From Lachnospiraceae bacterium (lineage in GTDB: Bacteria > Bacillota > Clostridia > Lachnospirales > Lachnospiraceae), in assembly GCA_021200475.1 (NCBI GenBank), contig JAJQGP010000097.1:1-40756 (forward strand): 40,756 nt of DNA, in the 5' to 3' direction. Made by a program: the position numbers and the translations under genes. Under the pieces are notes generated by a model that searched no databases, had not been told where the DNA came from, and was given only the letters and a program-made list of their open reading frames with translations. Below, one piece after another: positions 8,297 through 17,029 of the stretch. Each line of letters opens with the position of its first letter. The first letter of the stretch is position 1.

Positions 8297-9853
8297 ATGA
8301 AAACACTGATTTTAAATGGTTCCCCAAAGGGAAAAAACAGCGTTACCCTACACACCTGCCTGTACATACAGAAACAATATCCGGAGCATTCATATGAAAT
8401 ACTGGATGTTGGCCAGAAAATTCGTTCTTTTGAAAAGGATATGTCATCGGCAGTGAAAGCTCTGGAGTGGGCAGATTTGATTGTGTTTTGCTATCCGGTG
8501 TATACGTTTCTGGCTCCGGCGCAGCTGCATCGTTTTATCCGATTAATGAAGGAGAGCGGATGCGATGTCTCTGGAAAGTTTGCGACGCAGATTACGACTT
8601 CCAAACACTTTTTTGATGTGACAGCGCATCGTTTTATCCAGGACAACTGTGCGGACTTCGGTCTTAAATACATTAAGGGATTGTCGGCGGATATGGAAGA
8701 TCTGCCGACAAAACAGGGGCAGCGGGATGCGAGAAAGTTCTGGAGGTATGTGGAGTATTGCGTGCGACATGATCTTTATGAGCCTGCTTCGGTTCCTGCT
8801 ATTTCGGAAAAAACGATGGGAAGTTCTGCTTTATCGGGAGAAGAGCAGAATGCTGCCGTTGTAAATGCATATACAAATAACGTCCGGATGATAGATGAGC
8901 CGGAAGACCGGATTTCAGATGGAGATGTTGAGAAGAAAAGTGCGGAAGCTTCCTGGCAGATGAAGACAAAAACCGCAGAAGGACAGGACGAACCAGGGAC
9001 AATGAAACCAGCAATAACAAAGAAACCAGCAATAAAAAGGAAAACGAAAACAGGAAAGGGAAAGACGGGGAGAAAAACAGGAACCGGAGGGAAGGATATC
9101 GTGATTGTAGCCTCTATAAGACCGGGTGATACAGAGCTCTCTGCAATGATCGCTGAGTTTCAGTCGGTCTGCCCGTATCCTGTCCGTGTGATGAATATAG
9201 AGGAGTTCCCGTTTCAGGGAGGGTGCATCAGCTGTTTCCACTGTGCGGCGGATGGCACCTGTATTTATAAGGATGGATTTGCCGATATGCTGCGGGAGCA
9301 GATTCAGAGTGCGGATGCGATTCTTTATGCGTTTACGATTCAGGATCATTCGATGGGGCCGCGCTTTAAGCTGTATGATGACCGGCAGTTCTGCAATGGG
9401 CATCGCACGGTTACGATGGGGATGCCGATGGGGTATCTGATTGCCGGTAACCTGGAAGCGGAGGAAAATCTGCGCATGGTGATTGAGGCGCGCTGCGAGG
9501 TGGGGTACAATTTCCTCTGCGGTATGGCTACGAATTCAGAAGAAATCCGTAAGATGAATGCGCGGCTGCTTTACGCGCTGCGCCACGCGTATGTCCAGCC
9601 ACAGAACTTTTACGGTGTGGGCGGCATGAAAATATTCCGCGATCTGATTTATGTCATGCGTGGCTTTATGAAAGCGGACCACCAGTTTTATAAAAAGAAT
9701 GGCATTTATGATTTTCCGCAGAAGAAGAAGGGGCAGATTCTTCTGATGATGCTGGTGGGTGCTTTGATGAACAATCCGAAGCTGCGCGCTAAAGCGGGAA
9801 AACAGATGACGGAAGGGATGGTCGCTCCTTATAAGAAGGTGCTGGAGGAGTGA
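8297..9853 (+). CDS. Tandem flavodoxin-like NAD(P)H-dependent oxidoreductase / iron-sulfur flavoprotein
   Basis: A 518-aa protein built of two flavodoxin-fold halves. The first starts MKTLILNGSPKGKNSVT, the FMN-phosphate loop of NADPH-dependent FMN reductases, followed by CYPVYTFLAPAQLHRFI. A Lys/Arg/Thr-rich linker (about residues 235-275) joins it to a second half that starts DIVIVASIRPGDTELSAMI. The second half carries GGCISCFHCAADGTC, like the cysteine cluster of iron-sulfur flavoproteins. Single-domain proteins of each kind are common; the fusion is less so. Substrate is unknown. The start at 8297 follows GAGAGGAGAAGTT; the longer frame to 8210 overlaps the hicA start. The next gene (CobW-like) follows after 74 bases and may share the transcript. 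Confidence 0.75.
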   Translation: MKTLILNGSPKGKNSVTLHTCLYIQKQYPEHSYEILDVGQKIRSFEKDMSSAVKALEWADLIVFCYPVYTFLAPAQLHRFIRLMKESGCDVSGKFATQITTSKHFFDVTAHRFIQDNCADFGLKYIKGLSADMEDLPTKQGQRDARKFWRYVEYCVRHDLYEPASVPAISEKTMGSSALSGEEQNAAVVNAYTNNVRMIDEPEDRISDGDVEKKSAEASWQMKTKTAEGQDEPGTMKPAITKKPAIKRKTKTGKGKTGRKTGTGGKDIVIVASIRPGDTELSAMIAEFQSVCPYPVRVMNIEEFPFQGGCISCFHCAADGTCIYKDGFADMLREQIQSADAILYAFTIQDHSMGPRFKLYDDRQFCNGHRTVTMGMPMGYLIAGNLEAEENLRMVIEARCEVGYNFLCGMATNSEEIRKMNARLLYALRHAYVQPQNFYGVGGMKIFRDLIYVMRGFMKADHQFYKKNGIYDFPQKKKGQILLMMLVGALMNNPKLRAKAGKQMTEGMVAPYKKVLEE

Positions 9854-9927
9854 ATACGACAAGGTAGAAAAGACAGATAAGAAGAGGAAGAGCAGAATGA
9901 TGGAATACAAGGCGGTGGAAAGACGAT

Positions 9928-11001
9928 ATGATAAAAATTGATCTGATTACAGGATTTTTGGGCGCGGGCAAGACGACGTTTCTGAAGAAATATGCAGACT
10001 TCCTGATACGAAAAGGGATGAATATCGGCATTCTGGAGAATGATTATGGTGCGGTGAATGTGGATATGATGCTGCTGCAGGATCTGATGGGAGATCACTG
10101 TGAGCTGGAGATGGTGGCCGGGGGCTGTCACCGGGACTGCCATCGCCGCCGCTTTCAGTCGAAGCTGATTGCGATGGGGATGTGCGGCTATGACCGTGTA
10201 CTGGTGGAGCCATCCGGGATTTATGATGTGGATGAGTTTTTTGATGTGCTTCATGAGGACCCGCTGGAGCAGTGGTATGAGATCGGAAATGTGATTGCAA
10301 TTGTAGATGCGAAGCTGGAAGAGGATTTGTCGGAAGAGGCGGAGTATCTTTTGGCGTCGGAGGTGGCTGACGCGGGCTGTGTGGTGATGAGTAAGAGTCA
10401 GGATGCTTCGGAAACAGAGATTGCGGAGACAATACGACATCTGAATCGTGCGCTGGGGGCTGCGCGGTGTAGCCGTCGGTTTGGCTTTGAGGCGATGGAG
10501 ATGGCGAAATGTGACCGCCAGCTTGGTTCTGAGGCAATGGAGATGGCGAAATGTGGCAGCCTGCTTGGCTTTGAGGCGATAGATACGGCGCAGTGCGGTT
10601 GCCGGCTTGGCTCTGATGTGATAACGGGTGACTGGAATCTGTTTACAGAATCAGACTTTGAAAGAATCCTTTCCTGCGGATATCGGAATGAGAGTTTTCA
10701 GAAAAGAAGCGCGGAGGATGAGCTTTTTTCCTCGGTATATTTTATGAATGTGCGTATGTCTGAGGAGGAACTGCGCTCAGCGGTCGGCCGAATATTTATG
10801 GACGAAGCCTGCGGAAATGTGTTTCGCATAAAAGGATTTTTGCGCGTGCCTGGGGAGGCGGATGCCAGGGAGGACACATGGGTGCAGCTGAACGCGACCC
10901 GCAGTGAGGTCACGCTCAGTCCAATCCAGGCAGGGCAGGAGGTTCTGATCGTGATCGGCGAGAATCTGCATGAGGAGGCTATCCAAGTACAACTTGGATG
11001 A
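9928..11001 (+). CDS. CobW/G3E-family GTPase with a cysteine-bearing tandem repeat
   Basis: G3E GTPases load or insert metals. This 357-aa protein opens MIKIDLITGFLGAGKTTFL, with the P-loop GAGKTT; ILENDYG and LVEPSGIYD are also typical of the CobW family. The usual CxCC metal motif appears here as GGCHRDCHRRR. Residues about 181-231 are an inserted tandem repeat of 14 residues that begins with Cys and contains GFEAMEMAK-like sequence. After it comes a C-terminal domain with VYFMNVRMSEEELRSAV and IKGFLRV, like the CobW C-terminal domain. Metal and client are unknown. The flavoprotein upstream could be a client or partner, but only proximity suggests that. Confidence 0.8.
   Translation: MIKIDLITGFLGAGKTTFLKKYADFLIRKGMNIGILENDYGAVNVDMMLLQDLMGDHCELEMVAGGCHRDCHRRRFQSKLIAMGMCGYDRVLVEPSGIYDVDEFFDVLHEDPLEQWYEIGNVIAIVDAKLEEDLSEEAEYLLASEVADAGCVVMSKSQDASETEIAETIRHLNRALGAARCSRRFGFEAMEMAKCDRQLGSEAMEMAKCGSLLGFEAIDTAQCGCRLGSDVITGDWNLFTESDFERILSCGYRNESFQKRSAEDELFSSVYFMNVRMSEEELRSAVGRIFMDEACGNVFRIKGFLRVPGEADAREDTWVQLNATRSEVTLSPIQAGQEVLIVIGENLHEEAIQVQLG
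10468..10620 (+). repeat. 42-bp coding tandem repeat inside the CobW-like gene
   Basis: Copies start at 10468, 10510, 10552 and 10594 (the last partial). Each 42-bp unit encodes 14 residues on the plan Cys-x-x-x-[Phe/Leu]-Gly-[Phe/Ser]-Glu-Ala-[Met/Ile]-x-x-Ala-[Lys/Gln]. Units 1 and 2 share EAMEMAKC exactly; units 3 and 4 have drifted. The reading frame is kept throughout, so copy number can change without breaking the gene. Confidence 0.85.
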
Positions 11002-11094
11002 CAAGGAACCTGTCTTTGTGTATAATCAATCCTGCTGGAATGATGGAAAACTTGTTGGGGATTGGTTGATACATAGAAAGCGAGGAGACCGGAA

Positions 11095-11382
11095 ATGGCG
11101 TATAATAGGAATTCAGACCTGGGATGGCTTTTTGATGAGAGATTCGTATCAGGAGAGGGTTGTTTTTCGCAGACGAATGAATACGAGGATACGCAGGAAT
11201 TGCGTGATACGGCGGAAGTGGAATTGCGCGAGCAGCTTTCGGTCGGGGCAGCGGATTTGTTTGATGCTTATAAGGAGTATTCGGGGAAAATCACAGAACA
11301 GAAATGCAGGGAGTGCTGGGTGCAGGGGATGGCGCAGGGAATTCGCATGACCGCGGAAGCTTTTTTGACAGGGGAGCGATAG
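11095..11382 (+). CDS. Small hypothetical protein
   Basis: A 95-aa acidic, probably helical soluble protein with a clear ribosome-binding site (GCGAGGAGACCGGAA). The second half (SVGAADLFDAYKEYSGKIT, then QGMAQGIRMTAEAFLTGE) resembles the pattern of DUF6809-type small proteins of Lachnospiraceae, in which a helical segment ends in a Gly-x-Arg-[Leu/Met]-x-x-Glu-x-Phe-like tail. That is from memory and not certain. No signal peptide or membrane segment. It is the last + strand gene before two - strand regulators. Confidence 0.6.
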   Translation: MAYNRNSDLGWLFDERFVSGEGCFSQTNEYEDTQELRDTAEVELREQLSVGAADLFDAYKEYSGKITEQKCRECWVQGMAQGIRMTAEAFLTGER

Positions 11383-11434
11383 CAGAGGCGAGGACGGATC
11401 CTGTCCATTTTTCGTGAGGGCCACCCGGCGAGGG

Positions 11435-11522
11435 TCTATCCCATCCGGTTTTGGATGGGATCTGGCAGCTGCACCTGAGACACCATCGCCATAAGTCTAT
11501 CCAATTCGGTTTTGGATGGGAT
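11435..11522. repeat. Pair of 27-bp direct repeats with an internal palindrome
   Basis: Two copies (11435-11461 and 11496-11522) match at 25 of 27 bases and share CGGTTTTGGATGGGAT. The first is a perfect 9-bp palindrome, ATCCCATCC and GGATGGGAT around GGTTTT; the second has lost part of the left arm. They lie just past the end of the - strand XRE gene, in a spacer between convergent genes. They may be the remains of a terminator or of a duplicated gene end. Confidence 0.6.
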
Positions 11523-11538
11523 GCCGTCCGTTTGGCCC

Positions 11539-11772
11539 TTATACTTCCGCATTTGCCGTTCTTTCCGGATAGACATAATCATCCGCGGAAAGATTGAGCA
11601 TGCGCATTGCTTTACAGAATACAGCGAGGCTTGGCACACATTTTCCGCATTCCAGGTTTCTTACGTAGAATGCGGATACGCCGAGCTGTTCGGCGAACTG
11701 GTTTTGAGTCCAGTGATGTTCCTTGCGCGCCGTTTTAATCATGTCTCCGAGACGTTTTTCTGAATCGTTCAT
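11539..11772 (-). CDS. XRE-family helix-turn-helix protein, short
   Basis: A 77-aa DNA-binding protein consisting almost only of the Cro/C1-type HTH. The core is LGDMIKTARKEHHWTQNQFA and EQLGVSAFYVRNLECGKCVP, with a third helix SLAVFCKAMRMLNLSADDY. It overlaps the 3' end of the next XRE gene by ATGA, so both are likely one transcript. After its stop, a different frame continues with SKTELDRLMAMVSQ, a segment like the C-terminal helix of longer regulators of this kind, so it may have been shortened by a frameshift. Target operator unknown. Confidence 0.8.
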   Translation of the reverse strand: MNDSEKRLGDMIKTARKEHHWTQNQFAEQLGVSAFYVRNLECGKCVPSLAVFCKAMRMLNLSADDYVYPERTANAEV

Positions 11773-12038
11773 TCTGTAATGTCCTTTCCTTTTTCATTTG
11801 TGAGTCCTAAAAGATAATCGGCAGATACATGGAAATGGTTTGCCAGTGCTTTGACCTCCATGTCGCTGACGAAACGATCGCCTTTTTCGATTCGCAGAAT
11901 CGTCAGCTCGTTGAATTCGGCTCCTTCTGTCTGCAGCCTTGCGGCCAGCGACTTTTGGGAAATACCTTCTTTGTTTCGCAATTCCCGCAGTTTGGTTCCG
12001 ATGATATTTTTGCTTTTTCCGTCCCAATAGATTTTCAT
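11769..12038 (-). CDS. XRE-family helix-turn-helix regulator
   Basis: An 89-aa protein with one HTH_3-type domain: IGTKLRELRNKEGISQKSLA, the turn and recognition region NELTILRIEKGDRFVSDMEV, and the closing KALANHFHVSADYLLGLT typical of Firmicute repressors. It is the first gene of a two-gene XRE operon; the second starts within its last four bases. The ribosome-binding site (GGGAGATAACAG) is rather far from the ATG. No phage or mobile gene is adjacent, so the regulated target is not evident. Confidence 0.85.
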   Translation of the reverse strand: MKIYWDGKSKNIIGTKLRELRNKEGISQKSLAARLQTEGAEFNELTILRIEKGDRFVSDMEVKALANHFHVSADYLLGLTNEKGKDITE

Positions 12039-12376
12039 GCCATCTGTTATCTCCCATTTCTATAGTTGAGCTGCTGCTATGAATCACTTATGCATTTTGC
12101 ATCATCTGATACGCGAATCGCAGATCAGAAAAGTCTTGCCGCAGCGTAGACCTGCGGCGGCATGCGTCAATCTGATTACAGGTTATGCGAAACTCTTCCT
12201 GTAATGGAAATACATGGACTTCATTGTACTGATTTGAAAACCTGATACACTTCTAAAGATGAAGTTTTCCCGAAAAGATTTGTTCCAGACGTTTACAATC
12301 AGGCTTCTGCCATTTTGAAGGGTTCTGTTACGATTTCCTTCTTGTCCAACTCCCCCTATCGTGGTAAAATGTTTTT
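12039..12376. other. Intergenic stretch with two inverted repeats
   Basis: I see no gene here. It should hold the promoter of the XRE pair (- strand) and one promoter-like pair on the + strand, TTGTCC and TAAAAT (12365-12370) 17 bases apart, directly before the palindromic element at 12377. Two inverted repeats are visible: GCCGCAG/CTGCGGC near 12138-12158, and ATTACAGG (12175-12182) with CCTGTAAT (12198-12205), which could be an operator for the XRE proteins. Confidence 0.45.
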
Positions 12377-12490
12377 AACCGTTCAGAACAGCATCAAAAT
12401 GAAAAGGTGCTGCGTGCCAGTGGCACGCGTTTAGCACCGACCGAAGCGAAGCTGAGACCAGGCTGTGCAACGGAGCGGTTCTGAACCGTT
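12377..12490 (+). repeat. Palindromic interspersed element, copy A
   Basis: A 114-bp element with ends AACCGTTCAGAAC and GTTCTGAACCGTT. It begins like copy B (GTTCAGAACAGCATC, then AAATGAAAA). It then has its own hairpin, GGTGCT...AGCACC enclosing CGTGCC-AGT-GGCACG, and a module with ACCGACCGAAGCGAAGC. The hairpin corresponds to the insert in copy D, with different stem bases but kept pairing. TAAAAT lies 6 bases upstream. It is 80 bases before murE. Confidence 0.75.
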
Positions 12491-12570
12491 TGGAATCAGC
12501 GGCAGGTGACTGTGCCCGCCACTGTTTCATATTTATATAAGGAAAGAATTGACAAAGGAGAACCGATGAG

Positions 12571-14076
12571 ATGAAGCTGGAAAAACTGCTGGAGCAGATA
12601 GAGTATAGATGTTTGCAGGGAACAGTTGATACGGATGTGAAGAAACTGGTAAATGATTCGCGGAAGGTCGAGGAGGGTTCTCTGTTTTTTTGTATAAAGG
12701 GAGCGGTGACGGACGGACATAAGTATGTGCCGGATGTGGTGGTGAAGGGCGCGAAGGTGCTGATCGTGCAGGATGCAGTGGAGGCGCCGGAGGATGTGAC
12801 GGTGATCCGGGTGGCGGATACGCGCTATGCGATGGCTCTGATGTCGGCGGCGTTTTTTGGCTATCCGGCGAATGAGATGCGCATTATCGGTGTGACCGGG
12901 ACGAAGGGCAAGACGACGACGACTTATATGGTAAAGTCGATTCTGGAGTCGGCCGGGTATAAGGTTGGCCTGATCGGGACGATTGAGGCGATTATCGGCG
13001 ATGAGAAGATCCCGGCGCACAATACGACGCCGGAGTCTTACACGATCCAGGAATATTTCCGCCGCATGGCGGACGCGGGCTGCCAGGTGGTGGTGATGGA
13101 GGTCTCTTCGCAGGGGCTGATGCTGGAGCGCACGGCGGGGATTCCGTTTGAAATTGGTATTTTTACAAATATCGAGCCGGATCATATCGGACCGGCGGAG
13201 CATGAAAGCTTTGAGGATTACCTGGAGTGTAAAAGCCGACTGTTTCAACAGTGCAGGTATGGGATTCTGAATGCGGATGATGCCCATCTGGAGGAGATTC
13301 TGAAAGGGCACACCTGTGAGGTGGAGACCTTTGGCCTGTCGGAACAGGCGGATGTGCGTGCAGAGAATCTGGATCTGGTATCGCGGCCGGGGTACCTGGG
13401 GATTTCGTATACGGTTTCGTGGAAAAATGAGAGTTCTTCCGGAGCGGCCGATCGGACTTCTTTTGATGTTGAGATTGACATTCCAGGTAAGTTTAGTGTA
13501 TATAATTCTCTGACAGCGATTGCGATCTGCCGTCATTTCAGGGTGGGGATCGAAGACATTCAGAAAGCACTGAAGGTGGCAAAGGTGAAGGGGCGTGTGG
13601 AGCTGGTAAAGGTTTCCGATACGTTCACGCTGATGATTGATTATGCGCACAACGCGATGGCGCTCCAGAGCCTTCTGGAGACGCTGCGCGAATATCATCC
13701 GCACCGCCTGATCAGTGTATTTGGCTGCGGGGGAAACCGCTCGAAGCTTCGCCGCTATGAGATGGGGGAAGTTTCCGGAAGGCTTGCGGATCTGACGGTG
13801 ATCACGTCGGATAATCCGCGTTTTGAGGAGCCGGAGGCGATTATCGAGGATATTGTGAGTGGCATCAGGAAGACGGATGGAACGTATGTGAAGATTACCG
13901 ACCGCAGGGAAGCGATTGCCTGGGCCATTCACCATGGAGAGCCGGGCGATATCATTGTTCTGGCGGGCAAAGGACATGAGGACTACCAGGAGATCTGCGG
14001 TGTGCAGTACCCGATGGATGAGCGGGTGCTGATCCGCGAAATTCTGGCAGAGGATGAAAAAAATGCCGGAATGTAA
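12571..14076 (+). CDS. murE: MurE, UDP-MurNAc-tripeptide synthetase (meso-DAP type motif)
   Basis: MurE adds the third amino acid to UDP-MurNAc-L-Ala-D-Glu in the cytoplasm, an ATP-dependent step of peptidoglycan synthesis. The 501-aa protein has the Mur ligase order. The N-terminal substrate domain includes VNDSRKVEEGSLFFCIKG. The ATP loop is GVTGTKGKTTT (108-118), followed by HNTTPES and VMEVSSQGL, then IDYAHN. In the C-terminal domain, DNPR (414-417) is the signature of meso-diaminopimelate rather than lysine addition. The ribosome-binding site is AAAGGAG. A second MurE or the usual dcw cluster is not nearby. priA follows after 74 bases. Confidence 0.95.
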   Translation: MKLEKLLEQIEYRCLQGTVDTDVKKLVNDSRKVEEGSLFFCIKGAVTDGHKYVPDVVVKGAKVLIVQDAVEAPEDVTVIRVADTRYAMALMSAAFFGYPANEMRIIGVTGTKGKTTTTYMVKSILESAGYKVGLIGTIEAIIGDEKIPAHNTTPESYTIQEYFRRMADAGCQVVVMEVSSQGLMLERTAGIPFEIGIFTNIEPDHIGPAEHESFEDYLECKSRLFQQCRYGILNADDAHLEEILKGHTCEVETFGLSEQADVRAENLDLVSRPGYLGISYTVSWKNESSSGAADRTSFDVEIDIPGKFSVYNSLTAIAICRHFRVGIEDIQKALKVAKVKGRVELVKVSDTFTLMIDYAHNAMALQSLLETLREYHPHRLISVFGCGGNRSKLRRYEMGEVSGRLADLTVITSDNPRFEEPEAIIEDIVSGIRKTDGTYVKITDRREAIAWAIHHGEPGDIIVLAGKGHEDYQEICGVQYPMDERVLIREILAEDEKNAGM

Positions 14077-14150
14077 CTTGCGTGTCGATACACCGGGGCG
14101 GAAGCGTTATTTGGATGTTTTTTGGACAGGATGCACGGAGAGGAAAGGAT

Positions 14151-16502
14151 ATGGATTTGTACGCGGATATCATGATTGATATCTCACACAGCAAATTGGA
14201 TCAGACATTTCAGTATCGGATTCCCCCGGAGCTGGTGGGCATTCTGGAGCCGGGAGACGTGGTGGAGCTTCCATTCGGAAACGGAAACCGGCTGAAAAAA
14301 GGATATGTACTCCGCATTTCGACAGCTCTTTCGTGTCCTCCGGAAAAGATGAAGACAATTGTCAGGTGCGTGACGGAGCTCGGCGGAGCGCAGTCGAAGC
14401 TGATTACGCTGGCGCTCTGGATGCGCGATTATTATGGCTCGACGACCGTGCAGGCGCTGCGCACGGTGCTTCCGTTTCGGGATAAGGCTGCCGCGAAAAA
14501 GAAAAAGAGTGTCCGCCTGGCGATCGATATGGAAGCAGCAAAGAAGCAGCTGGAGGAATTGCGAAAAAAGCATCAGACAGCGCGGGCGCGGCTTTTAGAG
14601 GCGCTGCTTTCAGAGCCGGTGCTTCCGCAGGAGGTCGCGACGGGGACCCTGCGCATCACGCAGCCGGTGCTGCGTGCGATGGAACAGATGGGGATCATCC
14701 GCTGCGAGTCGGAGCAGGTATATCGTACACCAGCAGTATTAGAGCAGTTGAAAATGCAGGTGAATGCGGAAAATGGAAGTGAGCAGGCGAATTTACCTGG
14801 GGAGAATTCCCAATCAGTCACAGGTTTTACTTTGACGAGGGAACAGCAAAATGCGGTGGACACGATTTGTGCGTCTCTGCGTGGAACCAAACGACATACA
14901 GAATCCATGTCTCAGTGTAAGGGAAATGTTTCCCGGCCTGGAACGAATACGGTCGCTGGCACGGAGTTCCTGATTCATGGCGCGACCGGCAGCGGCAAGA
15001 CAGCGGTCTATATGGAGCTGATCGCGGAGACATTGCGGCAGGGAAAGCAGGCGATTCTGCTGATTCCGGAGATTTCTCTGACGTATCAGAATGTCGTCCG
15101 CTTTTATCACGCGTTTGGCGACCGGATTTCGATTTTACATTCGCGGCTTTCGCAGGCCGAACGGTATGATCAGTTTGAGCGGGCGAAGGAGGGCGAGATC
15201 GATGTGATGATCGGGCCGCGCTCCGCATTGTTTACGCCGTTTGAGCGCCTGGGGCTGATCATTATTGATGAGGAGCATGAGCCTTCTTATAAGAGTGAGA
15301 CGACGCCGCGCTATGACGCGCGGGAGGTTGCGCGCAAACGAGCGGCTCTGGAGGGAGCCATTCTGGTGCTGGGCTCTGCGACCCCTTCTCTGGAATCGTA
15401 TTATGCGGCAAAACATGGAAAGAGTACCCTGCTTACGATGAATCATCGCCCGACGGGCGGGCAGCTCGCGGATGTGACCATCGTGGATATGCGCAGGGAG
15501 CTGCGGGAAGGGAACAGCTCGATTTTAAGCCGCACATTGCTTGAAAAAATCCGTTTGCACCTGGAGCAGGGGCAGCAGTGTATGCTGTTTCTCAACCGCC
15601 GGGGGTATGCGGGGTTTGTTTCCTGCCGTTCGTGCGGCCACGTGATGAAATGTCCGCACTGCGACGTGTCCCTTTCGCTTCATCAGGGAGGACGGCTGGT
15701 CTGCCATTACTGCGGCTATACCGAACGGGCAGTGAAAAAATGTCCGGTCTGCGGTTCGCCGTTTATCGGCGGATTCAAGGCGGGAACGCAGCAGATTGAG
15801 GCTGTGGTGGCTGCCGCATTCCCCGGGGTGCGGATTCTGCGGATGGACGCAGATACAACGAGGGGAAAGGATGGGCACGCGGAGATTTTGCGGGCGTTTG
15901 GTGCCCACGAGGCGGATATTCTGATTGGTACGCAGATGATTGTGAAGGGACATGATTTCCCACAGGTGGCGCTGGTTGGTGCGCTTGCTGCGGATCTGTC
16001 GCTGAATATCAGTGATTTTCGGGCCGCGGAGCGTACGTATCAGCTGCTGACGCAGGCGGCGGGCAGAGCCGGACGCGGGAAGATTCCGGGTGAGGTAGTG
16101 ATTCAGACCTACATGCCGGAACACTATGCGATCACCTGTTCAGCGGCGCAGACCTATGAGCCGTTTTACGAACAGGAGATGAGTTACCGCGCTCTTTCGG
16201 GGTACCCGCCGTCGGGCAGCCTGATGTCGGTGCACTGTGCTTCGCCGGATCAGGAGCGCCTGGCCGCCGCGGCCGGTTATCTGGCGCGTTTTGCCGGTCA
16301 GCTGGCGGAAAAGTATCATGCGGTCGTGATGGGACCTGCGGACGAAGCAATCGCGAAGATGAAGGATACCTACCGAATGGTTTTTTATATCAGGCACAAG
16401 GATTCCAAAGCCCTGACATCGATGAAAAATTACATGGAGCAGTATATTGAGATGAACAGCGGCTTTCATGATATTATGATAAATTTTGAAAGGCAGGATT
16501 AA
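14151..16502 (+). CDS. priA: PriA, primosomal replication-restart helicase
   Basis: PriA recognises stalled forks and reloads the replicative helicase. The 783-aa protein has the N-terminal DNA-binding domain (DIMIDISHSKLDQTFQYRIP). The helicase follows, with Walker A GATGSGKT (277-284), IIIDEEHEPSYKSE (DEEH at about 373), GSATPSLES and TQAAGRAGRG. Between the helicase lobes are the zinc-binding cysteines (CRSCGHVMKCPHC, CHYCGY, CPVCGS). About 50 residues of Ser/Asn/Gln-rich sequence before Walker A look like a lineage-specific insertion. The start at 14151 follows GAGAGGAAAGG and matches the conserved N-terminus; the longer frame from 14082 does not. Confidence 0.95.
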   Translation: MDLYADIMIDISHSKLDQTFQYRIPPELVGILEPGDVVELPFGNGNRLKKGYVLRISTALSCPPEKMKTIVRCVTELGGAQSKLITLALWMRDYYGSTTVQALRTVLPFRDKAAAKKKKSVRLAIDMEAAKKQLEELRKKHQTARARLLEALLSEPVLPQEVATGTLRITQPVLRAMEQMGIIRCESEQVYRTPAVLEQLKMQVNAENGSEQANLPGENSQSVTGFTLTREQQNAVDTICASLRGTKRHTESMSQCKGNVSRPGTNTVAGTEFLIHGATGSGKTAVYMELIAETLRQGKQAILLIPEISLTYQNVVRFYHAFGDRISILHSRLSQAERYDQFERAKEGEIDVMIGPRSALFTPFERLGLIIIDEEHEPSYKSETTPRYDAREVARKRAALEGAILVLGSATPSLESYYAAKHGKSTLLTMNHRPTGGQLADVTIVDMRRELREGNSSILSRTLLEKIRLHLEQGQQCMLFLNRRGYAGFVSCRSCGHVMKCPHCDVSLSLHQGGRLVCHYCGYTERAVKKCPVCGSPFIGGFKAGTQQIEAVVAAAFPGVRILRMDADTTRGKDGHAEILRAFGAHEADILIGTQMIVKGHDFPQVALVGALAADLSLNISDFRAAERTYQLLTQAAGRAGRGKIPGEVVIQTYMPEHYAITCSAAQTYEPFYEQEMSYRALSGYPPSGSLMSVHCASPDQERLAAAAGYLARFAGQLAEKYHAVVMGPADEAIAKMKDTYRMVFYIRHKDSKALTSMKNYMEQYIEMNSGFHDIMINFERQD

Positions 16503-16506
16503 AACA

Positions 16507-17022
16507 ATGGCTTTGAGACAGATTAGAATTTACGGAGATGAGAAACTGGCAAAGGCTTGCCGTCCAGTGCAGTTTGTGAGCCCGCGCACCAAACTGCTGA
16601 TCCGGGACATGCTGGATACCATGTATGAGGCGAACGGCGTCGGACTGGCCGCGCCACAGGTGGGGATTCTCAAACAGATCGTGGTGATTGATATCGGAGA
16701 CGCAGAGGGAGAAGACGCCGAGCCGGGAATCGGCTGCGGAGACGGTCCGCTTGTCATGATCAATCCGGAGATTCTGGAGACCTCCGGAGAGCAGACCGGT
16801 CAGGAGGGCTGTCTGAGTCTGCCGGGGCAGGCGGGTATGGTGACGCGTCCGGAATATGTAAAGGTAAAGGCATTTGATGAGGATATGAAGGAGTTTGAAG
16901 TGGAGGGCAGAGGCCTTCTGGCGCGCGCAATCTGCCATGAGTGTGACCATCTGCAGGGAATCATGTATGTCGAAAAGGTGGAGGGTGACCTGTTTGAGGT
17001 GACCGACGAGGAAGAAGAGTGA
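16507..17022 (+). CDS. def: Peptide deformylase
   Basis: Removes the N-formyl group from nascent proteins at the ribosome exit. All three motifs are present in the 171-aa protein: GVGLAAPQ (44-51), EGCLS (100-104) and HECDH (144-148), which supply the Cys and two His metal ligands and the Glu. A short acidic/Gly insertion (about residues 65-80) precedes the second motif. The start at 16507 lies 5 bases after priA and has an AGGCAGG site. fmt follows after 7 bases, so the enzymes that add and remove the formyl group are co-expressed, the usual order. Confidence 0.96.
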   Translation: MALRQIRIYGDEKLAKACRPVQFVSPRTKLLIRDMLDTMYEANGVGLAAPQVGILKQIVVIDIGDAEGEDAEPGIGCGDGPLVMINPEILETSGEQTGQEGCLSLPGQAGMVTRPEYVKVKAFDEDMKEFEVEGRGLLARAICHECDHLQGIMYVEKVEGDLFEVTDEEEE

Positions 17023-17029
17023 GAATGGT

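Noticed and set aside
11393-11415. GGAC...GTCC plus ATTTTTC after the 95-aa gene as a terminator
   Set aside because: The stem is only 4 bp and imperfect; too weak to call.
12549-12554. TTGACA as a -35 box for murE
   Set aside because: It overlaps the murE ribosome-binding region with no room for a -10 box before the gene.
12496-13977. A 493-codon open frame on the - strand
   Set aside because: Lies entirely antisense to murE, is rich in Arg, His and Ile with no recognisable domain, and results from the codon use of murE.
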